Shown here: positions 1-7,401 of the stretch, in pieces
How positions within the stretch are numbered: the stretch's first letter is position 1
How the letters are laid out: each line of letters opens with the position of its first letter
From: JAEXNA01 sp050486105
GTDB lineage: Bacteria > Vulcanimicrobiota > Xenobia > Xenobiales > JADMJV01
Direction: 5' to 3'
Assembly (NCBI GenBank): GCA_050486105.1
Contig: JBJHCR010000083.1
Span: 1-20,614, forward strand
DNA: 20,614 nt
The notes under the pieces: model-generated
The model's database searches: none
What the model was told of the DNA's origin: nothing
What the model saw: the letters and a program-made list of their open reading frames with translations, nothing else
Made by a program: the position numbers and the translations under genes

Positions 1-1
1 G

Positions 2-523
2 CCCAGAAGTAACGGGGATGCTAACGGAAACCTCGACGTCATCAGTCGGGCTGTCATTCCGTTGAACGAGCAGCTAAAAATCGGAGCTTCTGGTCACCTG
101 GGAACTTTCCGACCCACAGGGAGCGACAACGATATCCCAGTACGACGCGTCGGCGGCGAACTCAACTATCAAAACGGGCCTTGGACCATAGATTCCGAGG
201 TCATGTGGAGCGCTGGTTACAATACGGCATCCCAGGCGGACACTGAGGGGTGGGGCTACTTTGCTACGGTTGTGTATCGGGCTTCCGACCAATGGGATTT
301 AGTTGCTGGTTACGATTGGTTTAACCCGAACATCAAGGCCGTAGATCTTAGTCGCCCTAGCAACGAAGCCAATGCTCGCGACCGAAAGTTGATTGGAGTC
401 AACTACTACATCTCCCGCAATCCGATCCATCGAGTGATGCTGAACCTGGAAACCAAGCAATCTCTGGAAGGTCCTTACTCCAACCGCGCAGGAGTCCGCC
501 TTCGCTATCAGATCTCTTGGTGA
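2..523 (+). CDS. Outer-membrane porin, C-terminal part (5' truncated by window edge)
   Basis: The frame is open from base 2, so the gene begins left of the window; the TTG at 62 is an internal codon, not a start. The visible 173 residues show alternating amphipathic strands with aromatic girdle residues, such as WDLVAGYDWFNPN, LIGVNYYISRNPIHRVMLNLE and a final strand ending RLRYQISW. A C-terminal aromatic residue is the usual BAM recognition signature of beta-barrels. The pattern of a tyrosine-rich strand, a long acidic loop, then GVNYY resembles the C-terminal half of phosphate-selective porin O/P or related porins. It would form a trimeric or monomeric diffusion channel in the outer membrane. 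Substrate cannot be judged from this part. It could also be another 14-18 strand barrel family. No terminator is visible in the 153 bases downstream. Confidence 0.7.
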   Translation, partial: PRSNGDANGNLDVISRAVIPLNEQLKIGASGHLGTFRPTGSDNDIPVRRVGGELNYQNGPWTIDSEVMWSAGYNTASQADTEGWGYFATVVYRASDQWDLVAGYDWFNPNIKAVDLSRPSNEANARDRKLIGVNYYISRNPIHRVMLNLETKQSLEGPYSNRAGVRLRYQISW

Positions 524-676
524 CGGCTTCGCTCGCGGTACGTCGAATGTCCACAGACCCGAACTCGGAGGCAGCAGAGGAGGTTCAAGGACGAAGAGCG
601 CAGCGTAATCGAAACCGATCGCCACTTTGCAGGTCTGACCGTAGCCAGAGAAAGATGGAGTCCAAGAAGGAGAACT

Positions 677-2761
677 ATGCCCAGAAAGCCGACCACCGGT
701 GCCAACTTCCGCACAGATAGTAAGCGAATCCTAACCAAGCTGTTTATGATCCTGTGCCTGTCCCTATTGCTGCCAGCATCGAGTCTCGCACAGAACTTGC
801 CTATAGATCCCAGGCTCATGGTGACTGCGGACCAAGAGCGCTACCCGAATGCCGACGCCGTTCTTCTCCTCGACGACATCCGATTTGAAGTCCTTCCAGA
901 CCGAACTCACAGCTTTGAAGAGCACGACGGAGTTAAGATCTTGACCCCGGAAGGCATAGAAGAGCACGCAAATTTCGTGAGAGTCCTGGACACCGAAACC
1001 AGCACCATAGAAATCTTTTCAGCCCGAACGGTGAAGCCGGATGGGACCGTGCTCGAAGCCGAAGACCCACAATGGACCCCGATCGCTCCAGAGTCCCCTC
1101 TCTACAGTTCCATTCAGCGATTGGAGATTCAGTTTCCCCAAGTTCAAGTGGGAGACGTGGTAGAGTTTCATCTGAAGACCACTCACAAACCCCGCCCAGG
1201 CGGCCATTTCTGGGCCACCACCTATGTAGAAAATCCCATGCCCATTGCGGATTCCACCTTCACAGTGACCATCCCTGAAGGGGTGTACTTCCAAACAGCA
1301 ACCCCTGGAATGGAGAACCTAAAGCCGAAAAGCGAAGTAGTGGACCTCGACGGAGTTAAGTATCGTCGACTCTTCTGGCATGTCACCGATCAGGAGATGT
1401 TCTATTTTGAACCCCTCGCCCCCCCACCCCTCAGCCTGCTGAATAGAATTGAGGTCAGTTCTTTTCGAGACTGGAAAGAGGTCGCCCAATATATCGGAGA
1501 TCAATGGACATCCAAGAGTCGACTGCCAGAGGGCTTGTCGTTGAGAATCGCTGGATGGCTGCCTGCCTCAACCGATGCCGTTGAACGAAGTAAAGCCCTG
1601 CTCAAAGCACTCGGCGAGGATCGAAGTGTAGCCGGCGTGCTGGCCCAGGACCTCAACTTTCACTTGCCGAGCGAAGTCTACCAAGAAAAGGTCGCAAGCC
1701 CCAACGACATCGCTCTCTTGACCTCGGTAGCACTCACCAAAGCTGGCATTCCCAATGTTCCTGTGGCCAGCCTTGGCGTCAGCGAAGACAGTCTGACCGA
1801 TCAACTCCCCACCCCGGAGAAGGTGCAAAAGATTGCGCTTTGGCTCCCCTTACGGGAGGATGTCTCTCATTGGGTCGATCCCGATCACCCCACCTTTCTG
1901 CTGGATGGGCCTCCCAGCGGTATCGGAGGTGTGGCAGCTCTCAGTTGGGATCATCGATTTGAGGGCGGACCGTATGCCGTTAGCACGGTGCCTCAACCTT
2001 CAGCCCTAGTTCATCGAGAAGAACTAGCCTTGGAAGGGAGAGTGGAGAGCAGCGGACGGGCTGAATTGACGGTGCAATTCGATCGCTATGGCACAGCAGC
2101 CCTCAGCGCTCGTCAAGCTGCCCGAGACGTCACCGAAGGCGGGCGCGAATTTCGAGAACGAGCTTTAGAGGGCTTTTTTAATAGCCTCGCGCGTACCTAC
2201 AGCCAGAGAGCCCGGATCCTGAGTAGATTTTTCGAGCTTGAAGCCGACAGCGACGATCCTTTTGGCCTCTCGTTCACCCTAGCCGTACCCAACTACGGAG
2301 AGAGCCAAGACGGGACCCTGCTGGTCCCTCTGCCGAGATATCTCTCTTCGTCTTTGAGAGTCGCCGCCAGAGACCTCAAGAGAACGACTCCACTTCTGCT
2401 AGAGCAACCCTACCAACAGGATGTAAGGGTCCACCTCATTCTCCCAGAGGGAAGCCGCATTACCAAGTTTCCTGAGTCCGTGAGCCTTCGAACACCCGAA
2501 ATTGAGTTTGAGTCGGCGACCAGAACGGCGGAAAACCAATTGTGGTACGTCGGACGCTTGACCGTTCATAAGGCCTACGTTGAGGGTGATCACATTGCCA
2601 GGGTTCTCTCACTCGTTCAGCAGGCTATAAACAATGAAAGCACTATCGTTCAAGCCGAACTGCCGTCTGAACGAGAGACCTCTACAGACCTTGAGAGCAA
2701 CGATGACGAGGACGATTCCGAAGAGACCGAAGACACCGAAGAGGATCTAGACGACGAGTGA
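677..2761 (+). CDS. Exported DUF3857 / degenerate transglutaminase-like protein
   Basis: This 694-residue protein starts at ATG 677, with AAGGAG at 667-672 four bases upstream. Residues 18-39 form a signal peptide with a hydrophobic core ending SSLAQ, so the protein is periplasmic or secreted. Residues about 55-240 match the DUF3857 pattern that precedes transglutaminase-like domains (PDGTVLEAED, LEIQFPQVQVGDVVEFHL). Residues about 300-420 align by eye to the transglutaminase core, but the GDC-containing catalytic segment reads VASPNDIALL, so Cys is replaced. The His position also looks lost, and only the Asp of WVDPD remains. The C-terminus, about residues 672-694, is a very acidic tail of Asp and Glu. 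It heads an operon and overlaps ispE by 4 bases (GTGA), so the two are probably translationally coupled. Its role is unknown; a binding or scaffold function is more likely than catalysis. Confidence 0.75.
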   Translation: MPRKPTTGANFRTDSKRILTKLFMILCLSLLLPASSLAQNLPIDPRLMVTADQERYPNADAVLLLDDIRFEVLPDRTHSFEEHDGVKILTPEGIEEHANFVRVLDTETSTIEIFSARTVKPDGTVLEAEDPQWTPIAPESPLYSSIQRLEIQFPQVQVGDVVEFHLKTTHKPRPGGHFWATTYVENPMPIADSTFTVTIPEGVYFQTATPGMENLKPKSEVVDLDGVKYRRLFWHVTDQEMFYFEPLAPPPLSLLNRIEVSSFRDWKEVAQYIGDQWTSKSRLPEGLSLRIAGWLPASTDAVERSKALLKALGEDRSVAGVLAQDLNFHLPSEVYQEKVASPNDIALLTSVALTKAGIPNVPVASLGVSEDSLTDQLPTPEKVQKIALWLPLREDVSHWVDPDHPTFLLDGPPSGIGGVAALSWDHRFEGGPYAVSTVPQPSALVHREELALEGRVESSGRAELTVQFDRYGTAALSARQAARDVTEGGREFRERALEGFFNSLARTYSQRARILSRFFELEADSDDPFGLSFTLAVPNYGESQDGTLLVPLPRYLSSSLRVAARDLKRTTPLLLEQPYQQDVRVHLILPEGSRITKFPESVSLRTPEIEFESATRTAENQLWYVGRLTVHKAYVEGDHIARVLSLVQQAINNESTIVQAELPSERETSTDLESNDDEDDSEETEDTEEDLDDE

Positions 2762-3639
2762 CCATAGAGGCTCCTGCGAAAATCAATCTCACCTTAGAAG
2801 TGACCGGTGTGGAGGACTCCGGCTACCACACTCTCGACACCATCTTCGCCTGGCTCGATTTGCACGACACCGTTACGGTGGAGAAAGCAGAAGAGTCCAC
2901 CCTCAAAGTAGAATGGGAGGAGTCTAGCCTTAGCCCTGCAAACGGGCTCGGTCCTCAAGACAAGAACTTGGCATGGCGGGCTTTGAAGGCCTTAGAGCAG
3001 TACGTCGACCGCTCTTTGCCTTCCGCTATCTCTCTGGTCAAGCGTATTCCAGTAGGTGGGGGACTCGGGGGGGGAAGCGCAGATGCTGCAGCGGTGCTGT
3101 GGTGCTTGAACCGGGTCCACGGCTTAGGCTTGAGTCGAGCAGCCCTAATGAGCATCGCAGCCACTTTAGGCGCTGACGTGGCCTTCGGACTTCTTGGAGG
3201 TATGGCGCGTGGTCGGAGATACGGAGACCTCTTGGAGTCGGTGCCGTTTCCCAGCAGCCTGGCTGAAACTCAAGTCGTCTTAGCATTTCCGCCTTTTGGA
3301 TGCTCTACTCCCGAGGTCTATGCCGAATGGGATCGAGACCCTGATCACAGAGCGGCCGGAGCCAGCGAAGGCTTCTTGGGAGCGGAAAGCGCTCCAGAAT
3401 GTCTAAGCTATGTCCTCAATGATCTTCAACAGCCGGCTTGCCGTCTCTTCCCAAGTCTGACAGACTTGAGCGATCGTTTAGTCCAGGCCGGTTTGACCTC
3501 AGTTTGCCTCTCGGGGAGCGGATCGACTTTTTTCGGTTTCCTCCCTAAAGAAGGCTCCACTCATCAACTCGACAAATGGGTGTCCCCGGTGGCCAAATGG
3601 ATGGTTACCGGTTTCCGACTGGAGGCTCGCAGTGAGTGA
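2758..3639 (+). CDS. ispE: 4-diphosphocytidyl-2-C-methyl-D-erythritol kinase
   Basis: IspE phosphorylates the 2-hydroxyl of CDP-methylerythritol with ATP in the non-mevalonate (MEP) route to isoprenoids; it is cytosolic. The 293-residue protein has normal family length. It opens with APAKINLTLEV (Lys8 and Asn10 conserved) and GYHTLDTIF. The GHMP-kinase ATP-binding glycine loop PVGGGLGGGSADAAAV lies at about 98-113, and the catalytic Asp is in GADVAFGLLGG (about 138-148). Near residue 260 it carries the third GHMP motif SGSGSTFFGF. The start is GTG 2758, inside the stop of the upstream gene (GTGA overlap). The family-typical N-terminus begins only four residues later, which supports this start. 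It overlaps the next gene by 8 bases. Confidence 0.95.
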   Translation: MTIEAPAKINLTLEVTGVEDSGYHTLDTIFAWLDLHDTVTVEKAEESTLKVEWEESSLSPANGLGPQDKNLAWRALKALEQYVDRSLPSAISLVKRIPVGGGLGGGSADAAAVLWCLNRVHGLGLSRAALMSIAATLGADVAFGLLGGMARGRRYGDLLESVPFPSSLAETQVVLAFPPFGCSTPEVYAEWDRDPDHRAAGASEGFLGAESAPECLSYVLNDLQQPACRLFPSLTDLSDRLVQAGLTSVCLSGSGSTFFGFLPKEGSTHQLDKWVSPVAKWMVTGFRLEARSE

Positions 3640-4420
3640 TTTTCCAAAATCAGTAGAAGCCGTTCTCCTTGCTGGTGGCCGCTTCGAAGACCTCCCAGAG
3701 GGCGAAAGCATACCCCAAGGCAAGGGCTTGCTCCCAGTGGGCGGCCTGCCCATGGCTGCCCGTGCTTTGCGGGCCCTAGCCCGGTCCAAAGCTGTCTCCC
3801 GGATTATCATGGTCAGTCCTGTGCCTCGGGAAGAGCTCAGCGATCCTTGCTGGGACGCCGTCGATGAAGTCGTTCCTGCCGGCGATCGGCTGATCGATTC
3901 CTTTAAGGTTGGCCTGGAGGCAGTGCTCGACCCTACCGCCCCAGCCCTGGTCGCAGCCGGAGATCTTCCCCTCTTGACCGATGAAGCCGTCACAGACTTT
4001 GTGGAGTGCTGCCGCAATCGTCCAAGCGCCTCGGTTTGGTACGGCTATTTGCGCAAGGAGAATAACGAGATCGCCTTCCCTGGCATCCCTCGGACCTATG
4101 CCAGGTTCGCCGAAGGGACCCTATGTGGAGCGGGGCTATTCATGAGCCGACCGAAGGCTCTGGCGTCCCTGTACCAGGCTCTGACCGACCTAACTTATGC
4201 AAGAAAGAAGCCCTGGCAGTTGGCTAGCCTGGTCAGTTGGAAAACCGTTTCCCTGCTGCTCCTAGGAAGACTGACAATTCCCCAGGCGGAAAAAGGAATG
4301 GAGCGACTGCTCCGTGGAACTCCATGCGCCGGGGTAGAGTCTCGATATCCGGAAACGGCATTCAATGTCGACGATCCCGAGTCACTCCGAGAAGCAAGAA
4401 GGTACCTAGAATCGTTATGA
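3632..4420 (+). CDS. MobA-like NTP transferase (nucleotidyltransferase family)
   Basis: This 262-residue cytosolic protein has a GT-A type nucleotidyltransferase fold signature. The glycine-rich start VEAVLLAGG (about 8-16) is followed by GKGLLPVGGLPM (30-41), and the metal-binding loop is AAGDLPLLT (about 108-116). The C-terminal end TAFNVDDPESLREARRYL is the usual closing motif of MobA/IspD-like transferases. The stretch between LAGG and the nucleotide-binding Lys31 is about six residues longer than in MobA and lacks the RMG element, so molybdopterin guanylyltransferase activity is not supported. The start GTG 3632 has GGAGG at 3621-3625. It overlaps ispE by 8 bases and ridA by 4. The substrate is unknown. 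It occupies the place that purR holds in the Bacillus ispE-purR-yabJ cluster. Confidence 0.8.
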   Translation: MSDFPKSVEAVLLAGGRFEDLPEGESIPQGKGLLPVGGLPMAARALRALARSKAVSRIIMVSPVPREELSDPCWDAVDEVVPAGDRLIDSFKVGLEAVLDPTAPALVAAGDLPLLTDEAVTDFVECCRNRPSASVWYGYLRKENNEIAFPGIPRTYARFAEGTLCGAGLFMSRPKALASLYQALTDLTYARKKPWQLASLVSWKTVSLLLLGRLTIPQAEKGMERLLRGTPCAGVESRYPETAFNVDDPESLREARRYLESL

Positions 4421-4788
4421 TCGTATCAACCGAACAAGCACCAGCCGCAATCGGCCCCTACAGTCAAGCCGTTATAGCCCAAGGGTTTGTCTTTTGTTCA
4501 GGGCAAATCTCTTTGACCCCGGATGGAGAAGGTCCCGTTGGGGAAACCGCGGCAGAGCAGACCGAACAGATCATGAAGAACATTGAGGCCGTACTCGAAG
4601 CTGCAGGCTCAAATCTTGAGAGAGTCGTGAAGACCACCATTTTTCTCTTGGACATGCAAGATTTCCAAGCAGTCAACGAGGTCTACGCCAGCCGATTTCC
4701 GCAAAATCCTCCGGCCCGCTCCACCGTGGCCGTCAGCGCACTACCTCGAAAGGCGAGAGTCGAGATTGAAGTGATCGCAACGGCGTGA
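4417..4788 (+). CDS. ridA: RidA family reactive intermediate/imine deaminase
   Basis: This 123-residue protein has the full RidA (YjgF/YER057c/UK114) length and motifs: APAAIGPYSQAV near the N-terminus, FCSGQISLTPDGE, the helix EQTEQIMKNIEAVLEAAG, and PARSTVAVSALPRKARVEIEVIA, which contains the active-site Arg. RidA hydrolyses 2-aminoacrylate and other enamines/imines released by PLP enzymes, usually as a cytosolic trimer. The start is ATG 4417, overlapping the upstream stop as ATGA. The frame is open for another 60 codons upstream, but that segment overlaps the nucleotidyltransferase and has no RidA similarity, so longer starts are rejected. The stop overlaps the next GTG (GTGA). Confidence 0.93.
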   Translation: MIVSTEQAPAAIGPYSQAVIAQGFVFCSGQISLTPDGEGPVGETAAEQTEQIMKNIEAVLEAAGSNLERVVKTTIFLLDMQDFQAVNEVYASRFPQNPPARSTVAVSALPRKARVEIEVIATA

Positions 4789-5816
4789 ACCCCACCACCT
4801 CCCTTCCTCTTCGGGTAGAATTCACTACTCTGACTCCCGAACTTTTTCGCGCGGATTTGCTCTTGGGTCCGGACCCCTTGGGCCTACTTGGAAACTGCTT
4901 GACCTTTAAGGATGCGATCGCTCCGCCATTTCCTAGCGACGGCAAGAACGGGATCTCTATTTTTGTGGGGAATTCAGCAAGCTTTGCCGACCCTAGCTTG
5001 AGGCTTCTTTGGAAACTTGAGAAGAAGCGAGGCCGACCCGCCTTCGCGGTGGTGGTAGGCCTGAAGGGCAAAACTTTCATGCCTACTCTGAGAAATTTAG
5101 AGGGACAACTGGGAGAGCCTACCTTATGCCCGGTGTCGTTTCTCAGACGGCGAAAAACCGGTTGGGACTCTCTGGACTTTTTGACTCCAGGGTCGGCTCC
5201 ATCAATGTCCCAAGCTAAGCCGCGCCTGAGACGCCTGAGACAGGCGGGCTGGGAGCACTTAGTCGACCGGGTCAGCCTCAACGACCGAGTTCTTCAAATG
5301 CAATATTTTGAAGACCTCTCAATCTCCCGGGATGCGCTCTATCAGAGCATGCTCAAAAGCCTGAAGCAGTGCCAACTTGCTTGCTTGTTCGGAATCGCCG
5401 GAAATTGCCTCAATTCAGAGCACCTGTTTGGACTCTTGCAAGAGCCCCTCATCAGACAAATCATCGAAGATTGCCGGGAGACACAATCGAACCTTGAGCC
5501 CGGCGGCCAAGAAAATTGGCAACTTCTAAGCCTGCGCGAAGGGGGAGAGGTCCTTCTCCTGCAGGGGCCGTCTGACCGTTCTTTGAAGGTTGGCGACATC
5601 CTGACCGGACAAACCGAAACCGATTCACCTCAGAACCGTCAAGCCATAGACACGGTGAAACAATTCGCTATCTCGGAGATCGTCGCGCAGGTACCCGAGC
5701 CGCCCTCAGAATCTTGCCCTTGGAGGGTCTTGCTAGCTAGGGTTCAGTGGCGCTATCCTCCTGAGCGATTGATCCCGAGTCGCTGGCAACAAATTTCAAC
5801 TGGCCAAGCAGGCTAA
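4785..5816 (+). CDS. Unrecognised protein resembling a decayed EF-G GTPase domain
   Basis: This 343-residue protein starts at GTG 4785 in a GTGA overlap with ridA. No family is obvious at first sight. By eye, residues about 74-98 (LWKLEKKRGRPAFAVVVGLKG) align with the EF-G segment leading to the G4 motif, but NKxD is replaced by GLKG. Residues about 152-208 follow the EF-G G' to G5 region: WEHLVDRVSLNDRVLQMQYF, then SISRDALYQSMLKSLKQCQL, then ACLFGIAGNCLNSEHLFGLL. EF-G there has a lengthy acidic helix, EELxxALRKG, PVxxGSALKNxGVxxLL. No P-loop GxxxxGKS is present. Residues about 235-275 (LLSLREGGEVLLLQG...LKVGDILTG) resemble a domain II type beta-barrel. I infer a non-GTP-binding relative of EF-G, function unknown. 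The similarity is visual and unscored. Confidence 0.55.
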   Translation: MNPTTSLPLRVEFTTLTPELFRADLLLGPDPLGLLGNCLTFKDAIAPPFPSDGKNGISIFVGNSASFADPSLRLLWKLEKKRGRPAFAVVVGLKGKTFMPTLRNLEGQLGEPTLCPVSFLRRRKTGWDSLDFLTPGSAPSMSQAKPRLRRLRQAGWEHLVDRVSLNDRVLQMQYFEDLSISRDALYQSMLKSLKQCQLACLFGIAGNCLNSEHLFGLLQEPLIRQIIEDCRETQSNLEPGGQENWQLLSLREGGEVLLLQGPSDRSLKVGDILTGQTETDSPQNRQAIDTVKQFAISEIVAQVPEPPSESCPWRVLLARVQWRYPPERLIPSRWQQISTGQAG

Positions 5817-5855
5817 TAGGCAGGTCATGGATAAGTGGCCGCACCGAGGAAAATC

Positions 5856-5886
5856 AGGAGTCTGCCTGGCAGACTCCTCGAGGAGG
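5856..5886 (+). promoter_or_regulatory. Perfect palindrome hairpin competing with the SD of the lipoprotein gene
   Basis: AGGAGTCTGCC (5856-5866) and GGCAGACTCCT (5868-5878) are exact inverted repeats around one base; as RNA this gives a 9-bp stem with a 5-base loop. The 3' arm CTCCT continues into CTCCTCGAGGAG (5874-5885), itself a perfect 12-base palindrome whose right half is the ribosome binding site AGGAGG (5881-5886) of the gene starting at 5891. CTCCT can therefore pair either with AGGAG at 5856 or with the SD, not both. No T-run follows, so it is not a standard terminator. A DNA-binding operator is the alternative reading. Confidence 0.5.
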
Positions 5887-5890
5887 ACCC

Positions 5891-7339
5891 GTGAAATATA
5901 ACTTTTTAGGGACGATTCTAGGTCTAGCCTTATCTGCGACCTTGGTCTTTAGCGGATGTGGCGGCTCAAGTGGCGATACCTTTGTCGAAGCTACCGGAGG
6001 GGGCAGCGGAGTTGCCTCGAGCAGTGGTGGGACCAGCACAGGAACCACTAGTGTTGGTCTGACCGGCAGTACCTCCACCGGAGGGACTACGACGACTACG
6101 GGAACGGGAACGGGAACCACCGGCACCGGCACCGGAACGACCGATGGCGGAACCGATACAGGCACCACTGACGGGGGAACCACGGGAGGTGGTTTCACTG
6201 CAAACGTTATCCCGCGGACCCTCTACCCTGGCAGTGGAATCCAGCAAGGCCAAGACTTGAACTTTGCCACCCAGTTCGTTCGATTGGGTAATCGTGTTTA
6301 CTTCATTGACGGATTCAATGCCGGCGCTGCTCGAAGACTGCGAAGCTTCAATATTCAAGACGCCCTCAACAACCCCCAAGGCCAGCCTGCGCTTACAGTG
6401 GTCGCAGCGGGAGCAGCATCCGATACCGGAGCCGAAGACCTCTTCAATGCTTTCGGCCTAGCCACAGATGGGACGAACCTTTTCATCAGCACCGGCTTTG
6501 AGGCCGTCGGCCGTATCATCAGAGTCAGCAATCTGAATTCCGAAGGGTCTCAAGGCACCTATACCATCATTGCCCAAGGCCTCGATGCTCTGAATCCGAC
6601 TTTCTTGACGGTCGTCGGGTCAGGCCCTAATCAATTCGTCTACTGGAGCACCTACGCTTCTCAAGCCCAAGGGCGCGTTCAGAGAGTTCGGTCCAGCGGA
6701 GTGGGTCTGGTGGAAACTTTTGTCACCGGCTTGAACTTCCCCGCCGGACTGGCCCATAACGGCAGCGAGTTGATCATTTGCGAGAACGGCGGAGGCACCA
6801 CAGGTCTCGTTTGGAGAGTACCGCTGAACGCCGATATCAGCGGCGGTCCTCTCACTACGGCCAGCCCTCAAGTTCAGGCTATCTCCGCTGGCGCCACACC
6901 GTTCATTCGCCCATTTTCCGTGACGCACGTGCCGGGCAGCGGTTTCTTTTTCACCGAAGGAGAAGTGATCGCCAGCTTCAGCTCTCCTCCTCTTTCTACC
7001 CCCGGTAGTGGAGGCGTTAGATTCCTTGAAAACAGCGGCACTTCGGCGGTAGTTGTGGCTCAAGGCCTGACAAACTGTGCCGGCATCGCCGCAGCTTCGC
7101 TCGGAGGCGGACAGGTTGGCGTGCTCTTCACCGAAAGCGTAGCTTTGCCGAACGGTCGAGTGCTGAGATTGGTTGTGAATACGGCTAATCCGGGCATCGT
7201 CACGCCCACACAAGTGGACACCGGGCTGTCCTTCCCGCTGTCAGTGGGAATCGACAACACCACGACCCCGAGATTCTTCTCACTGACGGGCTACCGGGGA
7301 CCTGCTCAAAGCAGTTTCTTCAAGGCCTACAGCCCCTAG
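5891..7339 (+). CDS. Lipoprotein with Gly/Thr-rich tether and propeller-like domain
   Basis: The 482-residue protein starts at GTG 5891, with AGGAGG at 5881-5886. The N-terminus MKYNFLGTILGLALSATLVFSGC is a lipoprotein signal with lipobox FSGC (Cys about residue 23), so the mature protein should be lipid-anchored. Residues about 30-105 are nearly pure Gly, Thr and Ser with some Asp, a flexible tether. From about 110 onward, repeated blocks of roughly 45-60 residues resemble NHL or SMP30-like beta-propeller blades: NRVYFIDGFNAGAARRLRSF, TNLFISTGFEAVGRIIRVS, QFVYWSTYASQAQGRVQRV and PAGLAHNGSELIICENGGG. The ligand is unknown. It is preceded by a hairpin that may control translation and ended by a strong terminator, so it looks like a unit separable from the ispE operon. 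Confidence 0.75.
   Translation: MKYNFLGTILGLALSATLVFSGCGGSSGDTFVEATGGGSGVASSSGGTSTGTTSVGLTGSTSTGGTTTTTGTGTGTTGTGTGTTDGGTDTGTTDGGTTGGGFTANVIPRTLYPGSGIQQGQDLNFATQFVRLGNRVYFIDGFNAGAARRLRSFNIQDALNNPQGQPALTVVAAGAASDTGAEDLFNAFGLATDGTNLFISTGFEAVGRIIRVSNLNSEGSQGTYTIIAQGLDALNPTFLTVVGSGPNQFVYWSTYASQAQGRVQRVRSSGVGLVETFVTGLNFPAGLAHNGSELIICENGGGTTGLVWRVPLNADISGGPLTTASPQVQAISAGATPFIRPFSVTHVPGSGFFFTEGEVIASFSSPPLSTPGSGGVRFLENSGTSAVVVAQGLTNCAGIAAASLGGGQVGVLFTESVALPNGRVLRLVVNTANPGIVTPTQVDTGLSFPLSVGIDNTTTPRFFSLTGYRGPAQSSFFKAYSP
6040..6195 (+). repeat. Low-complexity GGAAC/CCACC-rich tract coding the Gly/Thr tether
   Basis: The tract has short tandem units such as ACGGGA repeated at about 6099-6115 and CGGCAC repeated at about 6121-6132. 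The units are six bases long, so slippage would keep the reading frame and only change tether length. It has no CRISPR-like spacers and is wholly inside the lipoprotein gene. Confidence 0.7.
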
Positions 7340-7358
7340 GATAGAGGGTTGAACTCAC

Positions 7359-7401
7359 GATGATTGAGGGCGCTGTCAGACAGCGCCCTCAATCATTGTT
7401 T
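7359..7401 (+). terminator. Strong intrinsic terminator after the lipoprotein gene
   Basis: ATGATTGAGGGCGCTG (7360-7375) and CAGCGCCCTCAATCAT (7381-7396) are perfect complements, 16 bp, extendable by one T-A pair, with a very small loop. The hairpin is followed by TGTTT, a modest T-run. It begins 20 bases after the stop at 7339. Confidence 0.85.

Noticed and set aside
524..676. Terminator or promoter between the porin and the DUF3857 gene
   Set aside because: I found no stable hairpin with a T-run and no convincing -35/-10 pair; only the SD at 667-672 is clear.
3499..4017. Reverse open frame (about 172 codons) across ispE and the nucleotidyltransferase
   Set aside because: Antisense to two clear genes. 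The translation is low-complexity Ser/Arg/Thr, typical of a shadow frame.
4237..4416. Long N-terminal extension of RidA
   Set aside because: It overlaps the nucleotidyltransferase, has no RidA similarity, and ATG 4417 forms a standard ATGA overlap.
6040..6195. CRISPR-like or satellite array
   Set aside because: The repeats are six-base coding repeats within one reading frame, with no spacer structure.
6620..7213. Reverse open frame (about 197 codons) inside the lipoprotein gene
   Set aside because: Antisense to a gene with a good signal peptide, SD and terminator; its translation has no recognisable motif.
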